DNA of 64,000 nt from contig NZ_SFCC01000001.1 in assembly GCF_004214935.1 (NCBI RefSeq), positions 372,001 through 436,000 on the forward strand, read 5' to 3'. This document shows, piece after piece, positions 27,404-35,886 of the stretch. How positions within the stretch are numbered: the stretch's first letter is position 1; each line of letters starts with the position of its first letter. The translations under genes were made by a program, and so were the position numbers. The notes under the pieces are model-generated. The model did not search any database, was not told where the DNA came from, and saw only the letters and a list, made by a program, of their open reading frames with translations. This DNA comes from Amycolatopsis suaedae (GTDB taxonomy: Bacteria; Actinomycetota; Actinomycetes; Mycobacteriales; Pseudonocardiaceae).

Positions 27404-27769
27404 TCACCGCCGCAGCACACAGAGGGAACGCAGGATGTCCTGACCGCCTGCCGGGGCAGGGTCGCGGACGACACCCACCGGGCGGTACGCCACGCCGTCG
27501 GCCACGACAGGGTCGGCGGCGGGCAGCGACGGCGTGCCGGGGCCTCCGCCGTCCGGGACGCGCGGGGTGACGAGGTTGTGCGGGTGGGCCGACTCGTGCC
27601 GCTCACCGCCGTCGTGGCAGTGCCCGGCGTCGTGGACGGTCTGCACCGGGCCCGCGAGGGCGTGCTCGTCCGCACAGGGCAACGTGTGTGCGACCAGGCA
27701 GAGCAGCAGCGCTGCGACGAGTGTCAGCACGCCCGCACGCACCGCGCCCGATCGGTCTCCCACGGTCAC
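27404..27769 (-). CDS. Small membrane protein with His-rich segment
   Basis: Chosen start GTG 27769 (AGG about seven bases before; a second GTG is two codons later). The 121-residue protein has one hydrophobic segment (about 10-28), then HDAGHCHDGGERHESAHPH, with seven histidines and one cysteine in 19 residues, and a proline-rich tail ending ILRSLCVLRR. The His cluster looks like a metal-binding site facing outside the membrane. It begins six bases after the permease stop and ends 55 bases before the PLP-enzyme start, so it belongs to that gene row. No named family is recognised. Confidence 0.6.
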   Translation of the reverse strand: MTVGDRSGAVRAGVLTLVAALLLCLVAHTLPCADEHALAGPVQTVHDAGHCHDGGERHESAHPHNLVTPRVPDGGGPGTPSLPAADPVVADGVAYRPVGVVRDPAPAGGQDILRSLCVLRR

Positions 27770-27774
27770 GAAGC

Positions 27775-29043
27775 CTACCGGCGCGGTGTCGGCTCCCGGT
27801 GAACCCGCCTCCGGACGATCCACACGCCCGCTCCGAGGGCCAGCACCGCACTGCCGGCCAGCACCGAGCCGCCGGGCAGGCTGAACGCCAGCACGACACA
27901 GCCGAGCAGGCCGACCGCGGGCACGATCCGCGGCGGACGGCCCTCGTGGCGGGTCAGCGTCCACGCGGAGGCGTTGGCGATGGCGTAGTAGGCCAGCACG
28001 GCGAACGACGAGAAGCCGATCGCCCCGCGCAGGTCGACCGCCGCGATGAGCACGGCGACGACGACGCCGACGGCCAGCTCCGCGTGGTGCGGCACCTGGA
28101 ACCGCGGGTGGACCGCGGCCAGCGCGCGGGGAAGGTGCCCGTCGCGGGCCATGGCCAGCGTCGTGCGGGACACGCCGAGCACCAGCGCCAGCAGCGAGCC
28201 CAGCGCCGCGACGGCCGCCCCGGCCCGCACGACCGGTTCCAGCCACGGCCACGAACCGGCGGCCTCCGCCAGCGGGTCGGCGGCCGCGGCGAGCCTGGCC
28301 GGACCGAGCGCGATCAACACGGCGAGCGCCACCGCGACGTAGACGGTCAGCGTGCTGCCCAGCGCGATCGGGATGGCGCGGGGAATGGTGCGCTCCGGGG
28401 CGCGGACCTCCTCGCCGAGCGTGGCGACCCGGGCGTAGCCGGCGAAGGCGAAGAACAGCAGCCCTGCCGATTCGAGGATCCCGCCGGCGTCGCCGCCGGG
28501 GAACGGCAGCAGGTTGGCGGTGCTCGCCGCCGGGCCGGTCAGGCCCGCGACGACGGCGAGCGTGAGCACGAGCAGCGTGACCGTCACGATCAGCCGGGTC
28601 AGCCACAGCGATTTGCGCACACCGCGGTAGTTGAGCGCGGTGAGGGCGGCGACCACGGCCACCGCGAGCGCCGTGCGCAGCGGGCGGCCGGCGTCGGGCA
28701 GGGTGTAGGCGGCGACGGTGAGCGCCATGGCCGCGCAGGACGCTGTCTTGCCGACCACGAAACCCCAGCCGGCCAGGTAGCCCCAGAACGGCCCCAGTCG
28801 CTCCCGCCCGTACACGTAGGTGCCGCCCGACTCGGGGTAGCGGGCCGCCAGCCGCGCCGACGACGTCGCGTTGCAGTAGGCCACGAGGGCGGCGACGGCC
28901 AGACCGATCAGCAACCCGGCGCCCGCCGCCCGGGCGGCCGGGGCGAAGGCGGCGAAGACGCCGGCGCCCAGCATCGAGCCGAGCCCGATCGTCACCGCGC
29001 CGCCGAGTCCGAGCCGCCGCGCGAGCTGTGGTGTGGAGGACAC
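27775..29043 (-). CDS. APC-family amino acid permease
   Basis: GTG start; 422 residues with about 12 membrane segments. GLGGAVTIGLGSMLGAGVFAA is the unwound helix-1 substrate motif of APC transporters, and FFAFAGYARVATLGEEVRAPERTIPRAI is the helix-6 to helix-8 signature. It probably takes up an amino acid or amine. It is the first gene of the minus-strand row with the His-rich protein, PLP enzyme and MFS exporter, so its substrate may feed that enzyme (inference). Confidence 0.85.
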   Translation of the reverse strand: MSSTPQLARRLGLGGAVTIGLGSMLGAGVFAAFAPAARAAGAGLLIGLAVAALVAYCNATSSARLAARYPESGGTYVYGRERLGPFWGYLAGWGFVVGKTASCAAMALTVAAYTLPDAGRPLRTALAVAVVAALTALNYRGVRKSLWLTRLIVTVTLLVLTLAVVAGLTGPAASTANLLPFPGGDAGGILESAGLLFFAFAGYARVATLGEEVRAPERTIPRAIPIALGSTLTVYVAVALAVLIALGPARLAAAADPLAEAAGSWPWLEPVVRAGAAVAALGSLLALVLGVSRTTLAMARDGHLPRALAAVHPRFQVPHHAELAVGVVVAVLIAAVDLRGAIGFSSFAVLAYYAIANASAWTLTRHEGRPPRIVPAVGLLGCVVLAFSLPGGSVLAGSAVLALGAGVWIVRRRVHREPTPRR

Positions 29044-29067
29044 GGCCGCAACCCTATTGTCGGGTCC

Positions 29068-29559
29068 GTGACGACGAGAACTCAGCTGCGCAAGACCGCA
29101 CTGTCACTGCCGGAGGCCGTCGAGGCGGCGGGGGAGTTCGCCGTGGCGGGCGCGCCGTTCGCCGCCGCCGGTGCCGACGGCCGCGCGGTGCTGCGCCTGT
29201 CCGAGGCCGACGCCGGTGAGCTGCTGGCCGCGCACCCGACCGCGGAGCGCGTCCCGGACGGGGTCCGGATACCGCTGGCCGACCTCGACGGCCAGCAGCT
29301 CAACCACTGGGTGCGGCGGGCCTGGGTCGCGCGGGCACCGGAACGGCTGGCGCGGCAGGCCGCGGCGGCCGACGCCGCGGTGCCCGGCGAGGTGGGCGAC
29401 CTGCCGAAGGCCATCGGGCGCCCGGCCACGCGGGCACTGGTCAACGCCGGGATCACGTCACTGCGGCAGGTCGCCGAGGTGGGGGAGGCGCGCCTGCGGG
29501 CCCTGCACGGTGTCGGGCCGAAGGCCGTGCGCATCCTGCTCGACGCGACCGGTCAGTGA
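29068..29559 (+). CDS. MmcQ/YjbR-like domain fused to helix-hairpin-helix
   Basis: GTG start; 163 residues. The first about 100 residues match an MmcQ/YjbR-like fold, with a hydrophobic beta strand (GRAVLRLSEADAGELLAAHP) and the tail QQLNHWVRRAWVARAPERL. The last 50 residues form a helix-hairpin-helix (GITSLRQVAEVGEARLRALHGVGPKAVRILL), a non-specific DNA-backbone-binding motif. The combination suggests a small DNA-associated protein; the precise role is unknown. It diverges from the permease gene by 24 bases and converges on the membrane protein gene with a 4-base overlap. Confidence 0.65.
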   Translation: MTTRTQLRKTALSLPEAVEAAGEFAVAGAPFAAAGADGRAVLRLSEADAGELLAAHPTAERVPDGVRIPLADLDGQQLNHWVRRAWVARAPERLARQAAAADAAVPGEVGDLPKAIGRPATRALVNAGITSLRQVAEVGEARLRALHGVGPKAVRILLDATGQ

Positions 29560-29987
29560 ACCTTGGGCTTGGTGAACCAGCCCGCGTAGGTCAGCACGAA
29601 CCCCAGCACCGCGAGGGCGCCGAAGAAGATCCGGGCGACGGTGGTCGCGGTGGGGGAGAGCATCGTGGCGTCCACACCGGACTCGATCGTCGCGGGTGTG
29701 ACGACGAGCAGGAATCCCCGGATGGCGACGAACCAGCCGAACAGCGACACGGTGACGGCGAGCGGGCCGCGCCAGCTGCGATGGCCGCCGACGATCACCA
29801 GCCCGGCGCCGAGCATCAGCGCCCCGAGCAGCAGGACGAGTGCCGGCTGGGCGAACAGGTCGCCGAGGAAGGTCTGGGCCTCGTCCAGGCGGATCGCGTA
29901 GACGGTGGTGAACGTGGCGACGTAGGGGCCGATGACCCTGGCGAACAGGCGGGTGCGTTGCTGGGCCTCGACGGTGGCGGTGGTCAT
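29556..29987 (-). CDS. Small membrane protein, four transmembrane segments
   Basis: The 143-residue protein has hydrophobic segments at about 17-33, 46-67, 74-96 and 113-133. VIVGGHRSWRG lies in the second loop and the protein ends YAGWFTKPKVH. No catalytic motif is seen. Its ATG overlaps the stop of the TetR gene, so it is translated with and probably controlled by that repressor. It resembles uncharacterised actinobacterial membrane proteins found with TetR genes. Confidence 0.65.
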
Positions 29988-30568
29988 TTCTCTTCTCCTC
30001 GCTGGTAACCGGCCTGGTGGAGCACCGCCCGCAGGTACCGTTCGGCCTCGTCCTGGCCCTCGGTGTCCGGGCGGGTGGCCAGGTGCTGCCAGACCGCGCC
30101 GGTGAGCAGGTCCAGCAGGACGTCCGGATCGGTGTCCGCGGGCAGCCGGCCGCGGGTGCGGGCCAGCTCGAACACCTCGCGCCGGGCCGCGTCGCGGTCG
30201 TGGCCGAACAGGTCCTGGTAGGCCCGTGCCACCTCCGGGGCGTCGTCGACGGCGCCGTAGAGGCGGCGCAGCAGCCGCCGCTGGCGCGGGGCTGCCAGCG
30301 CCCGTGCCCAGCCGCTGATCAGCTGCTCGATGTCGCGGATCTCCGGCGAGCGCGGCGGGTTGCCGTAGGCGGCCTCGACGGTGGCGACGAGAAGCCGGGT
30401 CTTGTCCGGGAAACGGCGGTACACCGTGGCCCGGGTGACCCCGGCGCGGCGCGCCACCTGCTCGATGCTGGTGGCCTCGATGCCGCGTTCGATCAGCAGG
30501 TCCAGCGCGGCTTCCAGGATGGCCGCGTCGGCCTCGGTGCTCCGCGGCCGACCGGGGGTGCGCTCCAT
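29984..30568 (-). CDS. TetR-family regulator
   Basis: The 194-residue repressor starts MERTPGRPRSTEAD; the helix-turn-helix is IEATSIEQVARRAGVTRATVYRRFPDKTRLL (about residues 28-58). I prefer this ATG over the upstream one at 30631, because the longer version would place the operator inside the coding region. It is coupled to a small membrane protein downstream and diverges from the AlkZ-like gene, with a perfect palindrome in the 61-base gap. Confidence 0.85.
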   Translation of the reverse strand: MERTPGRPRSTEADAAILEAALDLLIERGIEATSIEQVARRAGVTRATVYRRFPDKTRLLVATVEAAYGNPPRSPEIRDIEQLISGWARALAAPRQRRLLRRLYGAVDDAPEVARAYQDLFGHDRDAARREVFELARTRGRLPADTDPDVLLDLLTGAVWQHLATRPDTEGQDEAERYLRAVLHQAGYQRGEEK

Positions 30569-30575
30569 GGCAATA

Positions 30576-30600
30576 ACAATACAGGACAGCTCTGTATTGT
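30576..30600. promoter_or_regulatory. TetR operator candidate, 9-7-9 palindrome
   Basis: ACAATACAG (30576-30584) and CTGTATTGT (30592-30600) are perfect complements with a 7-base spacer, in an unusually AT-rich stretch. It lies eight bases before the TetR start codon and 29 before the divergent AlkZ-like start, so the repressor would cover both promoters. Confidence 0.7.
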
Positions 30601-30629
30601 AAATATCGGGGCCGGGAAGAATGACGCGC

Positions 30630-31655
30630 ATGACGACACTCGCCCGTGCCCGCGCGCAGCTGCTGTACGGTCCGCGCGGCCACGACGTGGTCGGCGCCGT
30701 GCGGCACCTGCTCGCGGTCCAGGCGCAGGACCCGGCCGCCTACCCGCTGGCCCTGCGGGCACGGGTGCCCGGACTGACCGCGGCCCGGCTGACCGAGGCG
30801 GTGCGCGGCGCGGCGCTGGTGCGGTGCTGGGGACCGCGGGGCACCCTGCACCTGATCGCCGCGGACGACCTGCCGTGGCTCTACCCGCTGGTCAAACCCG
30901 CTCCGGCGGCTTCGTTACGGCGACTGCGGCAACTCGGCGTGGACACCGATGCCGACGCGGCGGCCGAGGCGACGGCGAAAGCGCTCGCCGGTCAGGGACC
31001 GCTCACCAAGCCGGAACTGGGCGAACGGCTGGCGCGGGCGGGCATTCCCGCCGAGGGGCAGGCCATCGTGCACCTCGCCGGGCTCGCCGCGGGACGCGGG
31101 CAGGTCGTGCTCGGCCCGGAACGCGCCGGCAAGCCCACCTACGTCCACGCGGGCGACTGGCTCGGCGCCCCGCTTCCGGTCGAGGGCACCGACCGGGAGG
31201 CGGCGACGCGCACGCTGGTGGCGCGCTACCTCGCCGCCCACGGCCCGGCCGGACCGGACGATCTCGCCGCGTGGTCGGGCCTGCCGCGTGGCGAGTTCGA
31301 GCGGATCTGGCCCGGTGCCGGTGAGCCGGCAGGCGGTCCCGGTGGCGTGCGGCTGGTTCCCGCGTTCGACGAGTACCTGCTCGGCTGGCGTACCCGGGAC
31401 CATGCCGTCGCCGAGGCGCACCGGCGCCGGGTGCACCCCGGTGGCGGCATCATCCGGCCGGCGTTGCTGGTCGACGGCCGGGTGGCCGGAACCTGGCGGC
31501 TGCGCCGCGCCGCGCGGGCCGAGCTCACCGTCGAACCGTTCGCGCCGCTGTCCGGCGCCGTCCGCGACGGCATCGCGGCCGAGGCCGCCGACATCGGGGC
31601 GTTCCTCGGCCGGGACGTCACGCTGGCCGTCGATCAGGCGGGCCAGCCGGTGTAG
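30630..31655 (+). CDS. AlkZ-like winged-helix protein (HTH_42), possible DNA interstrand crosslink glycosylase
   Basis: I chose ATG 30630, ten bases after GGGAAG; ATG 30621 is too close to it. The 341-residue protein has the HTH_42 profile: HLLAVQAQDPAAYPLALRARV near the N-terminus, RCWGPRGTLHLI and GVRLVPAFDEYLLGWRTRD in the second half. QAQ at residues 31-33 matches the catalytic Q-x-Q of AlkZ-type glycosylases, which unhook alkylated or crosslinked bases. Studied relatives give self-resistance to azinomycin-like agents or general protection. Control by the divergent TetR is likely. The 3' end overlaps pobA by 22 bases. Confidence 0.75.
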   Translation: MTTLARARAQLLYGPRGHDVVGAVRHLLAVQAQDPAAYPLALRARVPGLTAARLTEAVRGAALVRCWGPRGTLHLIAADDLPWLYPLVKPAPAASLRRLRQLGVDTDADAAAEATAKALAGQGPLTKPELGERLARAGIPAEGQAIVHLAGLAAGRGQVVLGPERAGKPTYVHAGDWLGAPLPVEGTDREAATRTLVARYLAAHGPAGPDDLAAWSGLPRGEFERIWPGAGEPAGGPGGVRLVPAFDEYLLGWRTRDHAVAEAHRRRVHPGGGIIRPALLVDGRVAGTWRLRRAARAELTVEPFAPLSGAVRDGIAAEAADIGAFLGRDVTLAVDQAGQPV

Positions 31656-32824
31656 CCCTCGGCGAGGTAGGCCGACCCGGCGCGGGACCCGACCACCGAC
31701 TCCAGCTCGCCGAGCTGGCGGCGCAGGTCGAAGTCGGTGCCGCCGGGCAGGGTGTGCAGCATCGTGGTCATCCAGTACGAGAAGTGCTGCGCCTTCCACA
31801 CGCGGGACAGCGCGCGCGTGCTGTAGCCGTCGAGCGCGGCGTCGTCGCCGGTGCGCAGGACCTGTTCGAGCGCCTCGGCGAGGACGCGGACGTCGGCCAG
31901 CGCGAGATTCAGCCCCTTCGCCCCGGTCGGCGGCACGGTGTGCGCGGCGTCGCCGGCGAGCAGCAGGTTGCCGTGCCGCATTGGCTCGGCGACGAAGCTG
32001 CGGAACCGCAGCACGGTACGGGCGGTGATCGGGCCCTCGGTGAGCGTGAAGCCGTCCGGCCCGGCGACCCTGGCCTGCAGTTCGTCCCAGATGGCCGCGT
32101 CGGACCAGGTGTCCGGGTCGGTGTCGGGGGGACACTGGAAGTACATGCGCTGCACGGTTTCGGTGCGCTGGCTGATCAGCGCGAAGCCGCGCGGGGAGTG
32201 CGTGTAGACCAGTTCCGGCGCGCTCTTCGGCGCCTCCGCGAGGATGCCGAACCAGGCGAACGGGTACTCGCGGACGTAGTGCGCCCGCAGCCGTTCGGGT
32301 ACCTCCAGGCGGCAGATCGACCGCGAGCCGTCCGCGCCGACGAGGTAGCGGCAGCGCACCTCGTGCCCGGCGCCGCCGGCGTCGGTGTACCGGATGCCCG
32401 GCCGGTCCGTGGCCACGTCGAGCACCTGGGTGTCGCGGACGCCGAAGCGCACGTCGCCGCCGTCGCGTTCCCTGGCGTCGGCGAGGTCGGTGAACACGTC
32501 GGTCTGCGGGTAGAGCCACACCGACGCGCCGGCCAGCTCGGCGAAGTCGATCCGGTGGCTGGCGCCGCCGAAGCGCAGCGCGATTCCCTCGTGGGCGTCG
32601 CCGTCGCGGTGCACCCGGTCGGAGACGCCGGTGTCGACGAGCAGCCGCACGCTGCCGGCTTCGAGGATGCCGGCCCGCACGGTGTTCTCGATCTCGGTCC
32701 TGGTCCGGTTGTCGATCACGACCGAGTCGATCCCGGCGCGGGAGAGCAGGTGGGAGAGCATGAGGCCGGCGGGACCACCGCCGACGATTCCCACCGCGGT
32801 GTGCGTCGTGGTGCGTCCAGTCAC
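31634..32824 (-). CDS. pobA: 4-hydroxybenzoate 3-monooxygenase
   Basis: GTG start; 396 residues of the class A flavoprotein hydroxylase family. FAD-binding GIVGGGPAGLMLSHLL, the second motif LVGADGSRSICR and the third GDAAHTVPPTGAKGLNLALADV are in place, and the N-terminal TEIENTVRAGILEAGSVRLL segment is typical of PobA. It converts 4-hydroxybenzoate to protocatechuate with NAD(P)H. No protocatechuate ring-cleavage genes lie close, so these must be elsewhere. It follows an alpha/beta hydrolase (10-base gap) on the same strand. Confidence 0.92.
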   Translation of the reverse strand: MTGRTTTHTAVGIVGGGPAGLMLSHLLSRAGIDSVVIDNRTRTEIENTVRAGILEAGSVRLLVDTGVSDRVHRDGDAHEGIALRFGGASHRIDFAELAGASVWLYPQTDVFTDLADARERDGGDVRFGVRDTQVLDVATDRPGIRYTDAGGAGHEVRCRYLVGADGSRSICRLEVPERLRAHYVREYPFAWFGILAEAPKSAPELVYTHSPRGFALISQRTETVQRMYFQCPPDTDPDTWSDAAIWDELQARVAGPDGFTLTEGPITARTVLRFRSFVAEPMRHGNLLLAGDAAHTVPPTGAKGLNLALADVRVLAEALEQVLRTGDDAALDGYSTRALSRVWKAQHFSYWMTTMLHTLPGGTDFDLRRQLGELESVVGSRAGSAYLAEGYTGWPA

Positions 32825-32834
32825 CGCGGGGACG

Positions 32835-33650
32835 CTACGGGCTCGGGGCCGGGGGTTCGACAGGCCTTCCGCTGAGCGGAAGGTTCAGGAAGTCGCGCAC
32901 GATCTGGCTCGCTGCCGGGCGGCACTCCTCGAAGTAGGCGTGCCGCGCGCCGGGGAAGATGTGCGACCGGGCGTCCGGGATGCGCGAGGTGAGCAGGTCG
33001 GCGTTGGCCACCGGGGCCAGCTCGTCGTCGTCGCCGTGCAGGACGAGCGTGGGCGCGGTGATCCGCGGCAGGGCGTCCCAGGCGTCGTGGCCGTTGCTGG
33101 CGACGAGGTGCCCGCGGACGGCGTGCGCGGGCATGTCCGGATCGCCGAGCGTGGTGTACGGGCCGGGGTGCGTGGCCCGCCAGGCCGGGGTGTACATCAG
33201 GTCCGCCAGCACCTCGCGTGCCCTGGCGTCGCGCCGGGCGAGCGACCGGCGCACCTCGTTGCTCCGCTCGACGCCGTGGGCCCCGCCCGGCGAGGTGCAG
33301 CCGAGGACCAGGCGCCGCACCCGGCCGGGATGGCAGGCGGCCAGCCACTGCGCGACCCGGCCGCCCATGGAGGTGCCGTAGACGTCGGCCTCGGCGACCC
33401 CGAGGTGGTCGAGGACCGCGACGACGTCCCCGGCGAATCCCGCGGTGGAGTAGCCGCCCTCGGGCTTGTCGCTGTCGCCGGTGCCGCGGTAGTCGAACGT
33501 GATCGTGGTGTGGCTGCCGTGGAAGTCCTCGCGGACCGGGTCCCACCAGGTGTGGTTGTTGGCCTGCCCGGCCAGCAGCACCAGCGGGCGGCCGGAGCCA
33601 CGTACCTGGCAGGCCAGGCGGGTGCCGTCGGCCGCGAGCGCGGTCGTCAC
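32835..33650 (-). CDS. Alpha/beta hydrolase
   Basis: GTG start overlapping the methyltransferase stop; 271 residues. Oxyanion hole region VLLAGQANNHTWWD, strand TTITFDYRGTGDSDKPEGGYS, nucleophile GTSMGGRVAQW (about residue 98), acid in LHGDDDELAPV and histidine in PGARHAYFEE. This sequence resembles 3-oxoadipate enol-lactonase/haloperoxidase-type hydrolases. The neighbour pobA suggests an aromatic ester substrate that yields 4-hydroxybenzoate, but this is only a guess from context. Confidence 0.78.
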   Translation of the reverse strand: MTTALAADGTRLACQVRGSGRPLVLLAGQANNHTWWDPVREDFHGSHTTITFDYRGTGDSDKPEGGYSTAGFAGDVVAVLDHLGVAEADVYGTSMGGRVAQWLAACHPGRVRRLVLGCTSPGGAHGVERSNEVRRSLARRDARAREVLADLMYTPAWRATHPGPYTTLGDPDMPAHAVRGHLVASNGHDAWDALPRITAPTLVLHGDDDELAPVANADLLTSRIPDARSHIFPGARHAYFEECRPAASQIVRDFLNLPLSGRPVEPPAPSP

Positions 33651-34276
33651 GCGCTCGCCCGGATCGAGTACAGCAGCGGCACCCGCGGACGGCCGGCGGG
33701 GAAGCGGTACTCGCCGGACTCCCCGCGCTCCAGCCCCGGGAAGCGTTCGAACAGCGAGAACGGGTGCTCGTGGAGGAACTCGATGCGCAGCCCGGCTCGG
33801 GCCAGCGCGGTCACCACCTCGCCGAGCGGGTGCTGCCACTGGGTGGAGGCGGTGCTGGTCAGCGGTGGGCCGTCGGTGTAGGTGTGGGCGTCGTCGTAGG
33901 TCTCGCCGCCGTCGCGGAAGTAGTCGTGGGTCACCGTGGTGCCGTCGTCGTCGAGGACGTCGGTCACCGGGTGCAGCTCGGCGAGGTAGACGAACCCGCC
34001 GTCGGCGAGCAGGTCGGTGACCACCCGCGCCCAGCGAGTCAGGTCGGGCAGCCAGACCAGCGCCCCGATTCCGGTGTAGACGATGTCGAACCGTTGTCCC
34101 GCCAGGACTTCCGGTGCGTCGTAGACGTCCGCAGTGGCGAAGCTGGCCCGGTCGGCCAGCAGCGTGCTCGCGCCGGCGAGGAAGCCGGGCAGGTCGTAGA
34201 ACTCGCTGGCGGCGTGGACCCGGACCCGGTCGTCCCAGTTCTCCCGGTTGCGGGGAAGCCAGTCGGTCTCGCTCAT
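33647..34276 (-). CDS. SAM methyltransferase-like protein lacking the SAM-binding motif I
   Basis: The 209-residue protein starts MSETDWLPRNRENWDDRV and ends with a normal C-terminal half (FDIVYTGIGALVWLPDLTRWA, YLAELHPVTDVL, FLHEHPFSLFERFPGL). Related class I methyltransferases of this group are about 270 residues and carry the glycine-rich motif I between FYDxxGF and ATADVYDAPE. Here SEFYDLPGFLAGASTLL runs directly into ADRASFATADVYDAPEV, so about 60 residues including motif I are missing in frame (near 34150-34180). It is probably inactive for SAM binding. It is coupled to the hydrolase downstream. Confidence 0.7.
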   Translation of the reverse strand: MSETDWLPRNRENWDDRVRVHAASEFYDLPGFLAGASTLLADRASFATADVYDAPEVLAGQRFDIVYTGIGALVWLPDLTRWARVVTDLLADGGFVYLAELHPVTDVLDDDGTTVTHDYFRDGGETYDDAHTYTDGPPLTSTASTQWQHPLGEVVTALARAGLRIEFLHEHPFSLFERFPGLERGESGEYRFPAGRPRVPLLYSIRASA

Positions 34277-34375
34277 GATCGTCAACCGTATCGCCCGGGG
34301 ACCGGGGTGATCGCCTTGACTCGCTGCGGGCACATCTCGACCATGAGGTGCGGGGGCCGCCGACGAGAGGAAGCC

Positions 34376-34675
34376 GTGACCGAATCCGCTGACGAGGTCC
34401 AGGTCGCAGACAACCCGGCCCGGTCGTGCTTCGAGGTCCACGCGGGCGGCGAGCTGGCCGGACGGGCCGACTACCGGCTCCTGCCGGGCCGGATGGTGCT
34501 CACCCACACCGAGGTCGGCGAGCGGTTCGCCGGGCGGGGCCTGGCAGGCAGGCTCGCCAGGGTCGCGCTGGACTCGGCCCGCGACCGCGGGCTGGCGGTC
34601 ACGCCGGAGTGCGAGTACATGGCGGGCTGGATCCGCAAGCACCCCGAGTACCTGCCGCTGGTCGACGGGGCCTGA
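34376..34675 (+). CDS. Small GNAT-type N-acetyltransferase (YjdJ-like)
   Basis: GTG start with GAGAGGAAG upstream; 99 residues. The short GCN5-related fold of the YjdJ group is seen in CFEVHAGGELAGRADYRLL, VLTHTEVGERFAGRGLAGRLARVALD and VTPECEYMAGWIRKHPEYLPLV. Members bind acetyl-CoA through the GRGLAGRL loop; substrates are unknown. It diverges from the deleted methyltransferase gene, and its stop abuts the convergent monooxygenase gene. Confidence 0.85.
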   Translation: MTESADEVQVADNPARSCFEVHAGGELAGRADYRLLPGRMVLTHTEVGERFAGRGLAGRLARVALDSARDRGLAVTPECEYMAGWIRKHPEYLPLVDGA

Positions 34676-35872
34676 TCACGCCCGGACGCGGCCGGGTTCG
34701 GGACGCTCGGCGAGCAGCCGCTGGATCGGTTTGAGCGCCACGTCGACGCTCACGAACCGCGTGGTGAGGTCCCGCAGCACGGCCAGCGCCCTGCTGCGGT
34801 GGAACATCAGCCTGGCCAGCCGCCGCGAGGTGTCCTGCGCGGCCTCCACGCGCGGCCGCTGTTCGCGCTCGTAGGCACGCAGCAGCGCGGGCAGGGTGTC
34901 CCGCCGTGCCGTGCGCAGGGTCCGGGCCAGCACCCAGGCCGACTCCATCGCCATCCCGGCGCCGATCCCCGCGGTGGGCAGGAAACCGGCGGCCGCGTCG
35001 CCCAGCAGCACGGTGCCGTCGCCGGTCCACGCCGGGGCGCGGCAGTCGGTGAGTGCCCAGAAGTACGGGTCCTCCGCCGTGGCGACGGCGTCGAGCACGG
35101 CGTCGACGCGCGGGCCGGTGGTGGTCAGCCGCTCGCGTACCCGCCGCACGAAGGCTGCGGGACCGGCCGCGGTGTCGGCGCCCGGGCCGCCGAGGAAGAC
35201 ACCGAGTTCGCCGAGGACCGGGTAGACGCCGAGGAAGAACCCGGCACCCCAGAGTTCCTCGCCGAGATCGGGGTCGGCGTCGCCGGGGGACCAGACCACC
35301 CAGCCACCCCACCCGGTGTCGAGGGTCGCCGCGGGGCGGCCGACGAGGTCGCGGGTCGCCGAGTGGATGCCGTCGGCGATGACGACGAGGTCGAACTCGG
35401 CGTCGTGGCTGGTACCGCCGGTCCGGAGCGTGACGGTGGGCGAGTCGACGGCGGTGACCGTGGTGTCGTAGGTGACCGCGCCGCCGTCCGGGGTGAGGGC
35501 CTCGATCAGCTCGCCGCGGCTGATGCCGCGGTAGTCGCCGTACCGGTCGAGGATGCGCGTCATCGAGTCGACGCGGATGAGCCTGCCGGTGTGGCCGTGC
35601 AGGCCGTAGCGGGCCAGTGGGGTGCTGCGGGCCCGGTAGTCCGCGCGGATGCCGAGGTCGTCGAGCACCGGGTCGACCATCGGCATGAGGGCGAGCATGT
35701 AGCCGGGATGGCCGCCGTCACGGCTGCGCTCGACGAGTACCGGGTTCCGGCCGTCGCGGCGGAGCAGCTGGGCCGCGGTGATACCGGCGATCCCGGCTCC
35801 GACGACGAGGATCCGGAGGTCGTCGCGGCAGGCCCGCGCGTACTGGTCGGCGAATTCCGTGGGTTCCAGCAA
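34676..35872 (-). CDS. FAD-dependent monooxygenase (aromatic hydroxylase type)
   Basis: I chose the TTG at 35872, nine bases after AGGAAG; a longer start would overlap the operator. The 398-residue protein has the FAD motif ILVVGAGIAGITAAQLLRRDG, the DG motif VVIADGIHSATRDLVG and GDAAAGFLPTAGIGAGMAMESA. It is in the PHBH/RebC-like superfamily; the substrate is unknown and the N-terminal extension LLEPTEFADQYARACRDDL is unusual. It diverges from a TetR gene across a perfect palindrome and is probably repressed by it. Confidence 0.82.
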   Translation of the reverse strand: MLEPTEFADQYARACRDDLRILVVGAGIAGITAAQLLRRDGRNPVLVERSRDGGHPGYMLALMPMVDPVLDDLGIRADYRARSTPLARYGLHGHTGRLIRVDSMTRILDRYGDYRGISRGELIEALTPDGGAVTYDTTVTAVDSPTVTLRTGGTSHDAEFDLVVIADGIHSATRDLVGRPAATLDTGWGGWVVWSPGDADPDLGEELWGAGFFLGVYPVLGELGVFLGGPGADTAAGPAAFVRRVRERLTTTGPRVDAVLDAVATAEDPYFWALTDCRAPAWTGDGTVLLGDAAAGFLPTAGIGAGMAMESAWVLARTLRTARRDTLPALLRAYEREQRPRVEAAQDTSRRLARLMFHRSRALAVLRDLTTRFVSVDVALKPIQRLLAERPEPGRVRA

Positions 35873-35886
35873 TGGCTTGCGCTTCC

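Noticed and set aside
33647..34642. Longer start for the methyltransferase-like gene
   Set aside because: The 122 extra residues upstream of ATG 34276 have no family match, overlap the divergent GNAT gene in antisense and do not supply motif I.
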